Positions 35,456-44,447 of a DNA stretch of 64,000 bases are shown piece by piece; position 1 is the first letter of the stretch; each line of letters starts with the position of its first letter. The stretch is from the NCBI GenBank assembly GCA_021823045.1, contig JAKAPB010000001.1, forward strand, positions 1 through 64,000, given 5' to 3'. The notes below the pieces were generated by a model. The model was not told the DNA's origin, made no database searches, and saw only the letters and a program-made list of their open reading frames with translations. Source of the stretch: Actinomycetes bacterium. GTDB lineage: Bacteria > Actinomycetota > Acidimicrobiia > Acidimicrobiales > Acidimicrobiaceae. A program made the translations under genes and the position numbers.

Positions 35456-36812
35456 GTTGGTTTAGCTCTCTCCAGGAGATAAAGACCGGGTTATCGGAGA
35501 CTAAACGCAGTGTCCCGTCGGCCAGGCTTACAGAATGAGAAACTGACACTTGGCAGAGATTTCCCAAGAGTGCCCCGGCCCTGTTTGCGTGTTCTAATGA
35601 GGCGGAGGCAACAGCGAAACTGGAATTATGCGGGACGAGTGACTCAACCCTTTCGAAGTCAGAGGAACCTCCACCCAGGAAGATAGCTTCGGAGTTCGAG
35701 ATAACTTCAGGAAATTCGCAATTGTCACCTTGGATTAAGTTTCCGGTAAAGCCGAACAGGTCGAGATTTCTGCGAATGATGTCCAGCCTGTGGGGATTTT
35801 TCTCGACGAAGGTGACATTGAGGTCAGGTCTCAAGGCTAATGCTGATATCCCGACCGTCCCGACTCCGGCACCCAGGTCTACTAGCTGGGCGTTCGGTTC
35901 AAGCCAATCGATGCGGAGCTTTGAAAGTATCACCGCTCTGACCTCGGGTTTAGTAAAAGGATTGTCTTGGGTTATAAACGCTCTGGAGGAAAAAGCCGAC
36001 GGGCGATTAAGGTGTGAAATCCTTTGAAGAGGGGAAGAAGTCGTTGGCCTCCGAGGGACTTTGTCGTAGCGATCCGATTTTCTGATCGCTACGACCACTG
36101 CGAAATCCAGATTTTTCCCCGCTAGTTGACTTTCCAGTTCCTGGGGGCTGCTCTTGGTAGAATTGGCCCTTGTAGAATAGGCCCTTGTAGAATAGGCCCT
36201 TGTAGAATAGGCGAAGTGGCTCTCTTGCTCTGAAAGTAAGTCAGAAAAGATGTGGATTTCCCACTCATCAGTTGCCATGGTGGCAATTGTCTGGCCTAAA
36301 GCCCGGCCGTCGTAGGTTGGTGAGGAGATGAGGGCGAGCTTCATAGTGCTCGGGTTATTTAGTACGTTGGCTAGCTCATCGAGTGAGTCATTCTGATTTC
36401 TTCCATGAAATGAAATCACCCTGGCGTCTTCCCAGTTGGTTCCGAGTCGGGCAAAGGCCCATGCCACGGAGGATGCGCTTGGAAATACTTCAAATGAGTT
36501 TTTTGGGAGCCGTTCTCCTGCCAATCGAACTATTCCGAAATACCCCGGATCTCCTGAGGCGAGGACCACTACTGGTTTAGCCATCGTCGGGATCTGATCA
36601 AAAATATCGACCATAGGCGATGGAAATTCGAAGACTTCCTGATCCGGCTCTATTAGCCACGAAAGCTTGGCAATCTTGCTGCTCGAACCGACTATCGATT
36701 TCGCCTGACGGATTTTTTCCATTACCGCCGGCTGGATCCACTTGCCGTCAGAGGAAGCGAGTCCGACTATGGAAATTTCCGTTCCACCTATTTCGTTGGA
36801 TGTTTCTGTCAA
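35445..36812 (-). CDS. cobL: Precorrin-6Y C5,15-methyltransferase (CbiE-CbiT)
   Basis: 455 aa. The N-terminal CbiE half is a cobalamin methyltransferase fold (ISIVGLASSDGKW, VLASGDPGYFGI, VISFHGRNQNDSL). The C-terminal CbiT half is a Rossmann methyltransferase (VDLGAGVGTVGISALAL, FVEKNPHRLDIIRRN) that methylates C15 and decarboxylates the acetate chain. A tandem YSTRA repeat sits at the end of the CbiE part. The start is TTG at 36812, 15 bases after cbiD. Confidence 0.92.
   Translation of the reverse strand: MTETSNEIGGTEISIVGLASSDGKWIQPAVMEKIRQAKSIVGSSSKIAKLSWLIEPDQEVFEFPSPMVDIFDQIPTMAKPVVVLASGDPGYFGIVRLAGERLPKNSFEVFPSASSVAWAFARLGTNWEDARVISFHGRNQNDSLDELANVLNNPSTMKLALISSPTYDGRALGQTIATMATDEWEIHIFSDLLSEQESHFAYSTRAYSTRAYSTRANSTKSSPQELESQLAGKNLDFAVVVAIRKSDRYDKVPRRPTTSSPLQRISHLNRPSAFSSRAFITQDNPFTKPEVRAVILSKLRIDWLEPNAQLVDLGAGVGTVGISALALRPDLNVTFVEKNPHRLDIIRRNLDLFGFTGNLIQGDNCEFPEVISNSEAIFLGGGSSDFERVESLVPHNSSFAVASASLEHANRAGALLGNLCQVSVSHSVSLADGTLRLVSDNPVFISWRELNQHDT
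36151..36210. repeat. 15-bp in-frame tandem repeat inside cobL
   Basis: Three perfect copies of gcccttgtagaatag (36166-36210) with one diverged copy before them (36151-36165). On the minus strand they encode repeated A-Y-S-T-R units in the linker at the end of the CbiE domain. The frame is kept. Confidence 0.93.
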
Positions 36813-36827
36813 TGTAAGGCGTCCAAT

Positions 36828-37949
36828 TTATTTTTCGACCTGTCCTTTTAGGGCCGGTGAGGTCGAAATTGCTCTATTTGCATCAAAGTCGACCATGGTG
36901 ACGTCAATAGTGGAGGAACTTGATAGGTTGGCGCTAAGTGTTTGTGCCGCCCACAATGTGAGAAATTCCATTGGTTTGAAATCGCCCATCGCCTCACAGA
37001 CCTCATAGAAGTGTCTGGCGGTAGTTGTCTCGTGGGCGGATTGGACTATCCGAGGGTTGGCCGACGCCTCCCTCGCTGCGCTTTCTAACACGGTGGTGTC
37101 AAGGTTGGATCGATGAAAATGGGTCATCGTAGTACCTTCAGCGAGCTTGGAGACCTTTCCAACCATCCCGATCCAGTGAAGGGTTGGAAGTTGATTTTTA
37201 TTGGCTCTTTTTATGGCGACGCCGGTAAAGTCACCAACCTCTACTACCTCCGTATCACTCAAACTTGGATAGTTTCTTAGTGCGAATTCTTCGGAGCGTG
37301 AGCCAGTGACAAAGGCGATCTCCTTGGAGCCCTGAGCCGATGCTACATCTATCTGTTGGACGACCGACGCCCTAAAAGATGCGGTTGAGAATGGCTTTAC
37401 AACACCTGTTGTACCCAGAATTGAAATTCCACCCAGGATTCCAAGTCGAGCATTAGTCGTCTTTTTGGCCATCTCTTCCCCGCCAGGAACGACGATGGTA
37501 ACCTTGACCTTTAGGTCGGTCACCTCGGAGATCGCTTGTCGAATCATCTTCTGCGGCACGGGATTGATTGCCGGCGAGCCGACTTCAAGCCCTAGACCCG
37601 GCTTGGTAACCTGGCCAACACCCGAACCTCCAAGGATGACTACTTCACCTGGGTGGTCAAGCACTTCAACCGAAGCCGTGATATGGGCACCGTGAGTACA
37701 GTCGGGATCGTCGCCAGCGTCTTTGATGACGTAGCAACGACCAAATTCGTCCTGAAATACTTCGAAGGGTACTTTTATGCCTGACGGAAGGGTAACTTCT
37801 ACGGCCTTTGGGGCCAGACCGGTGACCTGTCTTATTAGATCGGCTTTCGCTGCGGCGGCGGCGCAAGTTCCTGTCGTCCAGCCGCTCCTTAGCTTGCCGG
37901 CGGGTTTAGGGCCGAGACCCTCTTCGTCTGGGGGAGAAATTGGATCCAT
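36828..37949 (-). CDS. cbiD: Cobalt-precorrin-5B C1-methyltransferase
   Basis: Methylates C1 in the early-cobalt pathway. The N-terminal signature LRSGWTTGTCAAAAAKA and the GGSGVGQVTKPGL and GGEEMAKKT motifs are diagnostic for CbiD. 373 aa. The ATG at 37949 overlaps the cobM stop (TGATG), a classic coupled pair, with GGTGG upstream. CbiD is unrelated to the aerobic C1 enzyme CobF, so it is a good marker of pathway type. Confidence 0.95.
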   Translation of the reverse strand: MDPISPPDEEGLGPKPAGKLRSGWTTGTCAAAAAKADLIRQVTGLAPKAVEVTLPSGIKVPFEVFQDEFGRCYVIKDAGDDPDCTHGAHITASVEVLDHPGEVVILGGSGVGQVTKPGLGLEVGSPAINPVPQKMIRQAISEVTDLKVKVTIVVPGGEEMAKKTTNARLGILGGISILGTTGVVKPFSTASFRASVVQQIDVASAQGSKEIAFVTGSRSEEFALRNYPSLSDTEVVEVGDFTGVAIKRANKNQLPTLHWIGMVGKVSKLAEGTTMTHFHRSNLDTTVLESAAREASANPRIVQSAHETTTARHFYEVCEAMGDFKPMEFLTLWAAQTLSANLSSSSTIDVTMVDFDANRAISTSPALKGQVEK

Positions 37950-38764
37950 CAATCTACCACCCTCTTGCTCCTTCCGGTCGGCCTCCCGGCGGTATCACCC
38001 TGCTTTGAGCGCTTTCTATAGCGATGGGCGAAAGTCGGGTTGTACAGGTGACTTCTCTTTTCGCCTTGACCCGCTAACGCCTCACCCACAAGCACCAGGA
38101 CAGTTCTAGTTGCACCTACCATTTTCATGGTCTTGCTCAACTCCCCTAACGTGGTCTCGACGATCTGTTGGTCGGGCCAACTCACCCTTACAACGACGTA
38201 AGCGGGTGTGTTTGGGTTATAGACCGAATCCGGACCCAAGAGCTCTGCTTGGAGTTTTTCCGGCATTGCACCAGAGAGGAATATGGCTAGCGTGCCCCCA
38301 ACCTTCGAATAGTTTTCAACCGTTTCACCTGGAGGTATGGAGGCGCTGGTTTTGCCTTCGATTCGGGTGAAAACGACGCTTTGTGCCTTGCCCGGTACCG
38401 TGAACTCCCTAGCGATCACCGCAGAAGCCGCCGATGCGGAGGTTACGCCGGGGATAACTTCGAATTCGATGTTGTTTTTTTCTAGAAAATCTATCTGTTC
38501 GGCGATAGCCCCATATATCGACGGATCTCCTGAGTGGAGACGTACGATGTCGGCTTCTGGACGGGTGGCATAGATCGCAAGGACATCTTCGAGTGTCATT
38601 CCTGACGAGTCGAAGAGTTCTACATCTTCGCTGCAATGGATGAGGAGCTCTTGCGGGATAAGCGAAGAGGCCCAAATCACAATATCAGCGTCGGCAAGCC
38701 GCTTCTGACCACGCAAAGTTATCAGGTCTATAGCCCCGGGCCCCGCACCAACAAAACTGATCAC
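37949..38764 (-). CDS. cobM: Precorrin-4 C11-methyltransferase
   Basis: SAM methyltransferase acting at C11 (CbiF in the cobalt route). 271 aa with the glycine-rich start FVGAGPGAIDLITLRG, the DIVIWASSLIPQELL block and LHSGDPSIYGAI. The GTG at 38764 has GAGGAG six bases upstream. 153 bases separate it from the upstream cobI gene, so a second promoter could lie there; I see no clear one. Confidence 0.94.
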   Translation of the reverse strand: MISFVGAGPGAIDLITLRGQKRLADADIVIWASSLIPQELLIHCSEDVELFDSSGMTLEDVLAIYATRPEADIVRLHSGDPSIYGAIAEQIDFLEKNNIEFEVIPGVTSASAASAVIAREFTVPGKAQSVVFTRIEGKTSASIPPGETVENYSKVGGTLAIFLSGAMPEKLQAELLGPDSVYNPNTPAYVVVRVSWPDQQIVETTLGELSKTMKMVGATRTVLVLVGEALAGQGEKRSHLYNPTFAHRYRKRSKQGDTAGRPTGRSKRVVD

Positions 38765-38917
38765 ATCAAACTCCTCGAGGGGTGTACATCACTACCGATT
38801 CTCAATCGTAGGTGATAAAAATTAATATGTTTCCATTAGCCAACACCGGGCTTCAAAGCATGCCTAGTGCACCAGCTCTAATCGCTCGGACGGCCCTTTT
38901 TGGCTAAGAAGCCGAAG

Positions 38918-39646
38918 CTAGTGCCGTTTTGGAGGAAAAATGACGGTCGAGAGGTATCCCACAGGTCCATCACCTACGCTCTGCAAGGTGGCAACTTCTG
39001 ACTCTTCGAGACCTATCTTCACACCGATCCAACCCTCGGCGAGTCGACCTGTTTTTTTGGCCAGCTCGACAATCGCGGACAGGTTGCTGCCGCCTTTGTA
39101 GATTACTACCGCAGACGAGTCATCCATTAGTGCTTCCTCGACCTTAGAGTCCACTTGTAGGCCGACGAGCAGCCTCAGTGATTCCTCTTCGTCGAGAAGG
39201 GTCATTCCCGTTCTGCTTACTAGGTCCTGAAATGCCATGATTCCCGGTATTGACGATATCACTACCCCTGGATCGATAGTTAATACCGAGTTGGCTAAGA
39301 GGTTGAAAGTAGAGAAGACATTTGGGTCCCCAATGGTGAGAAAGGCCGCCTTTTCCCCCGGCTGAAGCAGAGTGACAATTTCTTTGGCGGCGATCAAGGC
39401 AGCTGATTTCCTAAGTTCGATGCCGCTTTTACCTTTGGTCATATCGAACAAAATTCTCCGTATGGGGATGTTGCCGATAGCCTTTTTGACAATTTCTTCC
39501 GCCCTGCCAGGTTCGTCCTTGTGCGAAGTGGGTGCAAGTACTAGGTCGGCCGTCCTGATCGTCTCGGCGGCGGCCAGAGTAAGTAACTTGGGATCTCCAG
39601 GTCCTACGCCAACTCCACAGAGATACTTCTTGCCCTCAGATTCCAT
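38918..39646 (-). CDS. cobI: Precorrin-2 C20-methyltransferase
   Basis: SAM methyltransferase acting at C20 (CbiL in the cobalt route). Core motifs are CGVGVGPGDPKLLTLAA, TIGDPNVFSTF and SSIPGIMAFQDL. The ATG at 39646 puts the conserved motif about nine residues from the start, as in the family, and gives 242 aa. The frame is open to a TTG at 39769, and ATGs at 39712 and 39667 are further options. Confidence 0.93.
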   Translation of the reverse strand: MESEGKKYLCGVGVGPGDPKLLTLAAAETIRTADLVLAPTSHKDEPGRAEEIVKKAIGNIPIRRILFDMTKGKSGIELRKSAALIAAKEIVTLLQPGEKAAFLTIGDPNVFSTFNLLANSVLTIDPGVVISSIPGIMAFQDLVSRTGMTLLDEEESLRLLVGLQVDSKVEEALMDDSSAVVIYKGGSNLSAIVELAKKTGRLAEGWIGVKIGLEESEVATLQSVGDGPVGYLSTVIFPPKRH

Positions 39647-39831
39647 ATCTTGTTCCACATCTCGCATTCTCGGCGGGAATGGCAGTTGTACTGCCAATCG
39701 GCCTTCCCGCATTTCTCCACCGACCGACAATAGTAAGCGCCCAGTTGGGCAACCTCCGAAGTAATTCAACTACTCCACTGGATTGAGACTCTATATCATC
39801 GCTTCGTTTAACTGACGATCGTCAGTATTTG

Positions 39832-41232
39832 CTAGCTATTCCGTTTTGCCTCATTGAAGGCGAGTGCCCTGGATAGGAAGCGATCAGCGGAGGATGGATC
39901 GTATCCCAGGTGAAAATGGAGATATGAAGAGACCAAGTTGGCCTCGGCGATACCGGATGAAGTTTTGCCGCTTCGACCGAGGCACTCAAAGTCATTGCCG
40001 TCATCTGACATTTTTGAGTAGTGATATTCGTGAGCGCGGAATATTGTGCCCTTGTCGAAGAGGGGATTCGACTTTTGTGTCGACACGAACCGGTAGCCGA
40101 GGGTGACTCGTTTCCCCATCGTCGAATGGCCTCGATGAACAGAGGCCGTTTTTATCTTTTCTATAGTCGCCCCCAGTACCATATGACCGGCGCACTCTGC
40201 CCAGATCGGCCCCCCTCGGAGGTAGAAAGAGGCTATTTGCGACAACAGTTTCTGATTCTGGACGATTTCGGTCAAATAGACCTCGGGGTAACCCCCTCCG
40301 ATTATCAAGGCGTCAGTCTCTACAGGAAGGGCTTCTTCCGTCGTCGGGTCGAAGCCGACAAGTTGGGCACCGGCCTCTTCGAGCAGGTCAAAGTTCTCCT
40401 GATAGAAAAAGGTGAAGGCTTTGCCCGTGGCAAAAGCGATGGTCGGACGGGTTCGGTTTACTTTGACCTCTCTGGTTTCGGTCGGTACGGAAAGCGGTAT
40501 TCGACGGGCCAGCATAAGTATCTTTTCGACATCCAGGTGGGCTTGAACCGCACTTCGAATGGATTCCAGCTTTTTGGTGGCATGGGACAAGTCTTCTGAT
40601 GCGGGAATTAGGCCTAGGTGGCGGGAGTCTACTTCGGCCGAAGACTCTTTTGGGATGGCACCAAGCAGCGGTATTCCGCTGGCAGTAAGTGCCCTGGCTA
40701 TTTGGGTGGCATGTTCCTCGCTTGCTACTCGATTTAAGATGACTCCGGCGATCAGCAGGGAAGGATTTGAGTTTTTAATGCCGATGACGCTTGCTACGAG
40801 TGACTCCGTGGTACCTTTTGAATCGAGTACCAGGACGATTGGCGCTCCCAGTAGCATTGCCACCTCGGCGGTGGAGCCGGTGGGGAAGCGCCAGTTTCCG
40901 GGCTGCGGCTCAGGATTTAGCCTGTCGCTAGTTGTATCGAGCGCCGTTCCGTCGAAGATTCCCATTACGCCTTCAATGATCAAGTAGTCGGCCCCCTTTG
41001 CGGCGCGGCCGACGCTGGCTATTGCCCCACTTCGGCCGGTCAAGAAGGTGTCGATGTTGTATGAAGGGCGACCGGTTGCAATCCTGTGAAAGGTTGGATC
41101 GATGTAGTCGGGCCCGACCTTGGCGGAGGTGATCGAGATACCCCGTTTGCGCACCGCCGCCATTATTCCAGACGATATGGTCGTTTTACCTGCTCCGGAA
41201 TTTAGGGCCGAAATGATAATGGCTCTGGTCAA
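39832..41232 (-). CDS. cobB: Cobyrinate a,c-diamide synthase
   Basis: ATP- and glutamine-dependent amidation of the a and c side chains. An N-terminal dethiobiotin-synthetase-like domain begins with IISALNSGAGKTTISSG and a C-terminal class I glutamine amidotransferase has the nucleophile Cys in IWAECAGHMVLG. The TTG at 41232 puts the P-loop where it sits in relatives, with AAGGA 10 bases upstream. The frame is open a further 72 codons to 41448 and would fill most of the 238-base gap to cobO, so a longer N-terminus is possible. Confidence 0.92.
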   Translation of the reverse strand: MTRAIIISALNSGAGKTTISSGIMAAVRKRGISITSAKVGPDYIDPTFHRIATGRPSYNIDTFLTGRSGAIASVGRAAKGADYLIIEGVMGIFDGTALDTTSDRLNPEPQPGNWRFPTGSTAEVAMLLGAPIVLVLDSKGTTESLVASVIGIKNSNPSLLIAGVILNRVASEEHATQIARALTASGIPLLGAIPKESSAEVDSRHLGLIPASEDLSHATKKLESIRSAVQAHLDVEKILMLARRIPLSVPTETREVKVNRTRPTIAFATGKAFTFFYQENFDLLEEAGAQLVGFDPTTEEALPVETDALIIGGGYPEVYLTEIVQNQKLLSQIASFYLRGGPIWAECAGHMVLGATIEKIKTASVHRGHSTMGKRVTLGYRFVSTQKSNPLFDKGTIFRAHEYHYSKMSDDGNDFECLGRSGKTSSGIAEANLVSSYLHFHLGYDPSSADRFLSRALAFNEAKRNS

Positions 41233-41470
41233 CTTATGGGTTTCCTTGAACTGTGGTTTTTCATCGGCAGCGCCGAGTCGCCGTTTTGTTGAGTGTAGCG
41301 ATGGCGGGCGTAGCGGATTGGATAGGGACGGCTCTATCTGTTGATTCAAGGGCGTGTCATCTGATGCGAATGGCGTAGTCAAGTTGCGAAGTTCGATTCG
41401 GCCGTTGGGTATATTTCGCCAAGGTGAGCTTGGGTTGAAATAGCACAAACACCCCTGAGGTTTCGCAGAA

Positions 41471-41995
41471 TTAGTATTCGATTCCTTTTTTGGCCGTGAT
41501 GCCTTGATCGTAAGCGTGTTTGATCTTGCGCATCTCAGTTACCGTGTCAGCTAGCTCGACGATCTCCTGCGGGCAATCTCTTCCCGTGATGATCACGTTG
41601 GTCTTCGGCGATCGTGACCGCAGTCCATCTAGGACGACCTCTATAGGTACCCAACCGTATTTGACGGCGTAGGTCAGTTCATCGAAAATAAGCATGTCAT
41701 AGTCGCCGCTTCTTAGCATCTGATCGGCAACTTGCCAAGCGTGTCTGCCTTTGGCTGCGGTCTCGTCAAGGTCGGTGGATTCCCAGGTGAAGCCGTCACC
41801 AAGGGTGTGCCATTCGATTTCCAGGTGGTCGGCTAGTTTTTTTTCACCGACTTTCCATTTTCCGCTTTTGATGAATTGGACTACTCCGACCCTCCACCCC
41901 CTGGCCCATCCCCGTGCCATGACGCCAAATGCCGCCGAAGACTTTCCCTTGCCGTACCCAGTGTTCACTAAAATGATCGAATCTGCCCGTGTCAT
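41471..41995 (-). CDS. cobO: Cob(I)yrinate a,c-diamide adenosyltransferase
   Basis: Adds the 5'-deoxyadenosyl group to cobalt. 174 aa of the CobA/CobO/BtuR family. The modified P-loop is NTGYGKGKSSAAFG, with the Walker-B-like LIFDELTYAVKYGW. First gene of the minus-strand cobalamin arm. Its start codon lies only a few bases from the 5' edge of the cobalamin riboswitch on the other strand, so its leader must run antisense to that riboswitch. Confidence 0.95.
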   Translation of the reverse strand: MTRADSIILVNTGYGKGKSSAAFGVMARGWARGWRVGVVQFIKSGKWKVGEKKLADHLEIEWHTLGDGFTWESTDLDETAAKGRHAWQVADQMLRSGDYDMLIFDELTYAVKYGWVPIEVVLDGLRSRSPKTNVIITGRDCPQEIVELADTVTEMRKIKHAYDQGITAKKGIEY

Positions 41996-42000
41996 ATTAA

Positions 42001-42160
42001 TCAGGGTAGTATGAAATCAGACGACGGGGAACTCGGTGTAAATCCGGGACTGGTCCGCAACTGTAAGTAGGGAGTTTAACCCATTTTTGTCACGGTCTCG
42101 CAGGACCGGAAGGCAGGGTGAGGCGTTGATCTATGAGTCAGGAGACCCGGGTCTATGACT
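42001..42160 (+). promoter_or_regulatory. Cobalamin riboswitch
   Basis: Conserved elements are in order on the plus strand: ggggaactcggtgtaaatcc, ggactggtccgcaactgtaa, the later segment gcagggtgaggcg, and the B12 box gagtcaggagaccc. A 12-base palindrome agacccgggtct (42143-42154) overlaps the end of the B12 box. The cobU ribosome site GAGGAG (42169-42174) and GTG start follow within 20 bases, so control of translation initiation is more likely than termination; no T-run is present. Confidence 0.93.
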
Positions 42161-42178
42161 GCGAATTAGAGGAGATGC

Positions 42179-42697
42179 GTGAGATCCGTCGGAGGTACCC
42201 TTGTACTGGGTGGAACCAGGTCGGGGAAGTCAAGTTTTGCAGAATCACTTTTGGCCGGACTCGGTAAGCCAGATTACCTCGCCACCTTGGGCTTTGATCC
42301 TACTGACGTTGATGCCTTGGCGAGGGTAGCTTCGCATAGGGACCGTCGTGCAAACAGCTTCGAGACTAGAGAACTTTCCGTGCCAGCGGAATTGCTCCGC
42401 TTCATCAAGGGTACTACGAAACCCTTTTTACTGGATTCGATAGGTACTTTCATCTCTTCTTCACTCAGTCGGAATGTCGATTTGGATTCCGAGTTAGTCG
42501 AAGAACTATCCCACAAAGGGCAGAAGTTCGTCGTAGTTTCTGAAGAGGTCGGCCTGAGCGTTCACCCAGAATCCAAAATTGGTCGTATTTTTATCGACCG
42601 AATGGGAGCCATAAACCAAAAATTGGCCCTTGCCTTGGATTGTGTCTATTTTGTACATGCTGGAATACCCGTCTTATTGAGGGGCACAGATGGCTGA
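42179..42697 (+). CDS. cobU: Adenosylcobinamide kinase / guanylyltransferase
   Basis: Phosphorylates adenosylcobinamide and transfers GMP to it. 172 aa. The P-loop LVLGGTRSGKSSFAE is at the N-terminus, and the SEEVGLSVHPESKIGRIF block is typical. The GTG at 42179 has GAGGAG four bases upstream and is directly after the riboswitch. It overlaps cobS by eight bases. Confidence 0.94.
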   Translation: MRSVGGTLVLGGTRSGKSSFAESLLAGLGKPDYLATLGFDPTDVDALARVASHRDRRANSFETRELSVPAELLRFIKGTTKPFLLDSIGTFISSSLSRNVDLDSELVEELSHKGQKFVVVSEEVGLSVHPESKIGRIFIDRMGAINQKLALALDCVYFVHAGIPVLLRGTDG

Positions 42698-43436
42698 GCA
42701 AGTTGATGCGCTACTGTCGTCGGTCGGCTTTCTGAGCTCATTTCCCACTAAAGCGTCGCCGTCGAAGCTAACTCCTCGCTATTTCGGGGTTGCTGGAATG
42801 CTCTTAGGACTGCTTCTGGGGTTGATATGGAGTCTCACCTCGACTTTATTTTCGCCAGCGCTAGCCGCGGTATTCGTTGTTTGCGCGGATGTTTTGCTGA
42901 CCTATGGACTGCATTATGACGCTATCGCCGATTGCGGTGACGGGCTTTTCGCACATATGAAAACTGAACGGCGGCTGGAAGTTATGAGGCAGCCAACCAT
43001 CGGGAGTTTTGGGGCTATAGCCATTTTGCTCGTCGTCCTGCTAAGGGTGACGTCTTTGGCCGAAGTAAGACCCAGCACGTTCCTCTTGATCGGACTATTA
43101 GGTATATCTCGATCCTTGATGGCGCTGGGGATCGGGAGGGGAAATTACGCCCGTCCAAACGGCGGAATGGCGAGCATCTTCCTCGGGTCCATGTCGGAGG
43201 GAGCCGACTTCTTAGTAGTTGTTCCGGTTCTGATACTTTGCGCAGCCTTAGTCGTGGTTGGCGTCGGGATCTTTGCCGGCGTAGTAGCGATAGTGGTGGC
43301 TTTTGGGACAACGGTTTACTTTTACCGACGGGGCGTTTTACTCCTTGGTGGCTTCACCGGCGACTTGTTGGGAGGCTCTGGGATCCTCTTCGAAACCGTC
43401 GCCCTTCTTGTGCTGAGTGCCAAGGCCCTGAGATGA
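42690..43436 (+). CDS. cobS: Adenosylcobinamide-GDP ribazoletransferase (cobalamin synthase)
   Basis: Membrane enzyme joining adenosylcobinamide-GDP and alpha-ribazole. 248 aa with multiple hydrophobic helices and the active-site block HYDAIADCGDGLFAHMKTERRLEVMRQ (metal-binding acidic residues), followed by PTIGSFG. Overlaps cobU and precedes cobD by about 40 bases. Confidence 0.93.
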   Translation: MAEQVDALLSSVGFLSSFPTKASPSKLTPRYFGVAGMLLGLLLGLIWSLTSTLFSPALAAVFVVCADVLLTYGLHYDAIADCGDGLFAHMKTERRLEVMRQPTIGSFGAIAILLVVLLRVTSLAEVRPSTFLLIGLLGISRSLMALGIGRGNYARPNGGMASIFLGSMSEGADFLVVVPVLILCAALVVVGVGIFAGVVAIVVAFGTTVYFYRRGVLLLGGFTGDLLGGSGILFETVALLVLSAKALR

Positions 43437-43475
43437 AGCTGATGCGAGTTGGGATGGATCTGGGATGATGTCGAG

Positions 43476-44447
43476 GTGACCAATACGAGAAATTACCGAC
43501 GAGGAGTCAAGGCTTCGAACCAAATTCTTGGGGCGGCTGCGGGCCTTTTGCTCGACCGAGTCCTCGGAGAGCCGTCAACCCGCTATCATCCAGTGGCCCT
43601 TTTCGGTCGACTCGCCGGTGGTATCGAGCCGCATTTCTGGGAAGACACGAGGCGTTCTGGAGGGTATTTCTGGACGTCACTTTTGATACCAATTTGGATT
43701 CTGGGAGAACTCTTTGAAGGTTCCTTCATCGCTACCGCAGTTTCCAGTTATCTGGCAATTGCCGAAAAGTCCCTATTTGAAGCGGCTGGTTCGGTCCATA
43801 GCTCATTGGCACTTCCAGATCTTGACTTGGCGCGAAGCGAGCTGTTGTCGTTGGTTGGAAGGGACAGGTCTCACCTGGAAGAGGACGACATAGCCCGGGC
43901 GACCGTCGAGTCGGTAGCCGAAAATAGTGTCGATGCGGTGGTGGGTGTACTTTTTTGGGGGTCACTCCTCGGGGCAAAGGGAGCGTTGGCATATCGGAGT
44001 ATCAATACCCTGGATTCGATGTTTGGGAATTTTTCGGATCGATATTCAAATTTCGGATGGACTTCAGCAAAATTGGACGACGTAGCAAATTTCATCCCGG
44101 CTCGTTTGACTACTCTGATGATCTCTTTGCTATCTCGAACTGACCTCGGGACCCTTCGGAGGACGTTTAGGCAGGCTAGACCGCATCCTTCGCCCAATGC
44201 CGGACTCGTTGAGGCGGCATACGCCGAAGCACTAGGTATTGAACTCGGCGGTGAACTGAGCTACCAAGGAGTTGGCGAGTTTCGTCCGCTAGTCGGAAAA
44301 TTGGGCAATGACGTCGTCTCGGAGGACATCCGGCAAGCCGTCTCGTTGGCTCGCAAGGTCGACTCAGTTTTCGTCACCGCACTGCTGTTATTGGGCGTCT
44401 CCATAAGGTGTTTTGCCTATTTCAAAGGGCTAGGAGAAGAGGGTTAA
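43476..44447 (+). CDS. cobD: Adenosylcobinamide-phosphate synthase (CbiB/CobD)
   Basis: Membrane protein that attaches aminopropanol (or its phosphate) to adenosylcobyric acid. Signatures: LLLDRVLGEPSTRYHPVALFG at the N-terminus, ATVESVAENSVDAVVGVLFW, and RSINTLDSMFG. The GTG at 43476 is chosen because it leaves a normal short N-terminus; a TTG at 43449 adds nine residues. The stop shares a base with the cobQ ATG. Confidence 0.92.
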   Translation: MTNTRNYRRGVKASNQILGAAAGLLLDRVLGEPSTRYHPVALFGRLAGGIEPHFWEDTRRSGGYFWTSLLIPIWILGELFEGSFIATAVSSYLAIAEKSLFEAAGSVHSSLALPDLDLARSELLSLVGRDRSHLEEDDIARATVESVAENSVDAVVGVLFWGSLLGAKGALAYRSINTLDSMFGNFSDRYSNFGWTSAKLDDVANFIPARLTTLMISLLSRTDLGTLRRTFRQARPHPSPNAGLVEAAYAEALGIELGGELSYQGVGEFRPLVGKLGNDVVSEDIRQAVSLARKVDSVFVTALLLLGVSIRCFAYFKGLGEEG

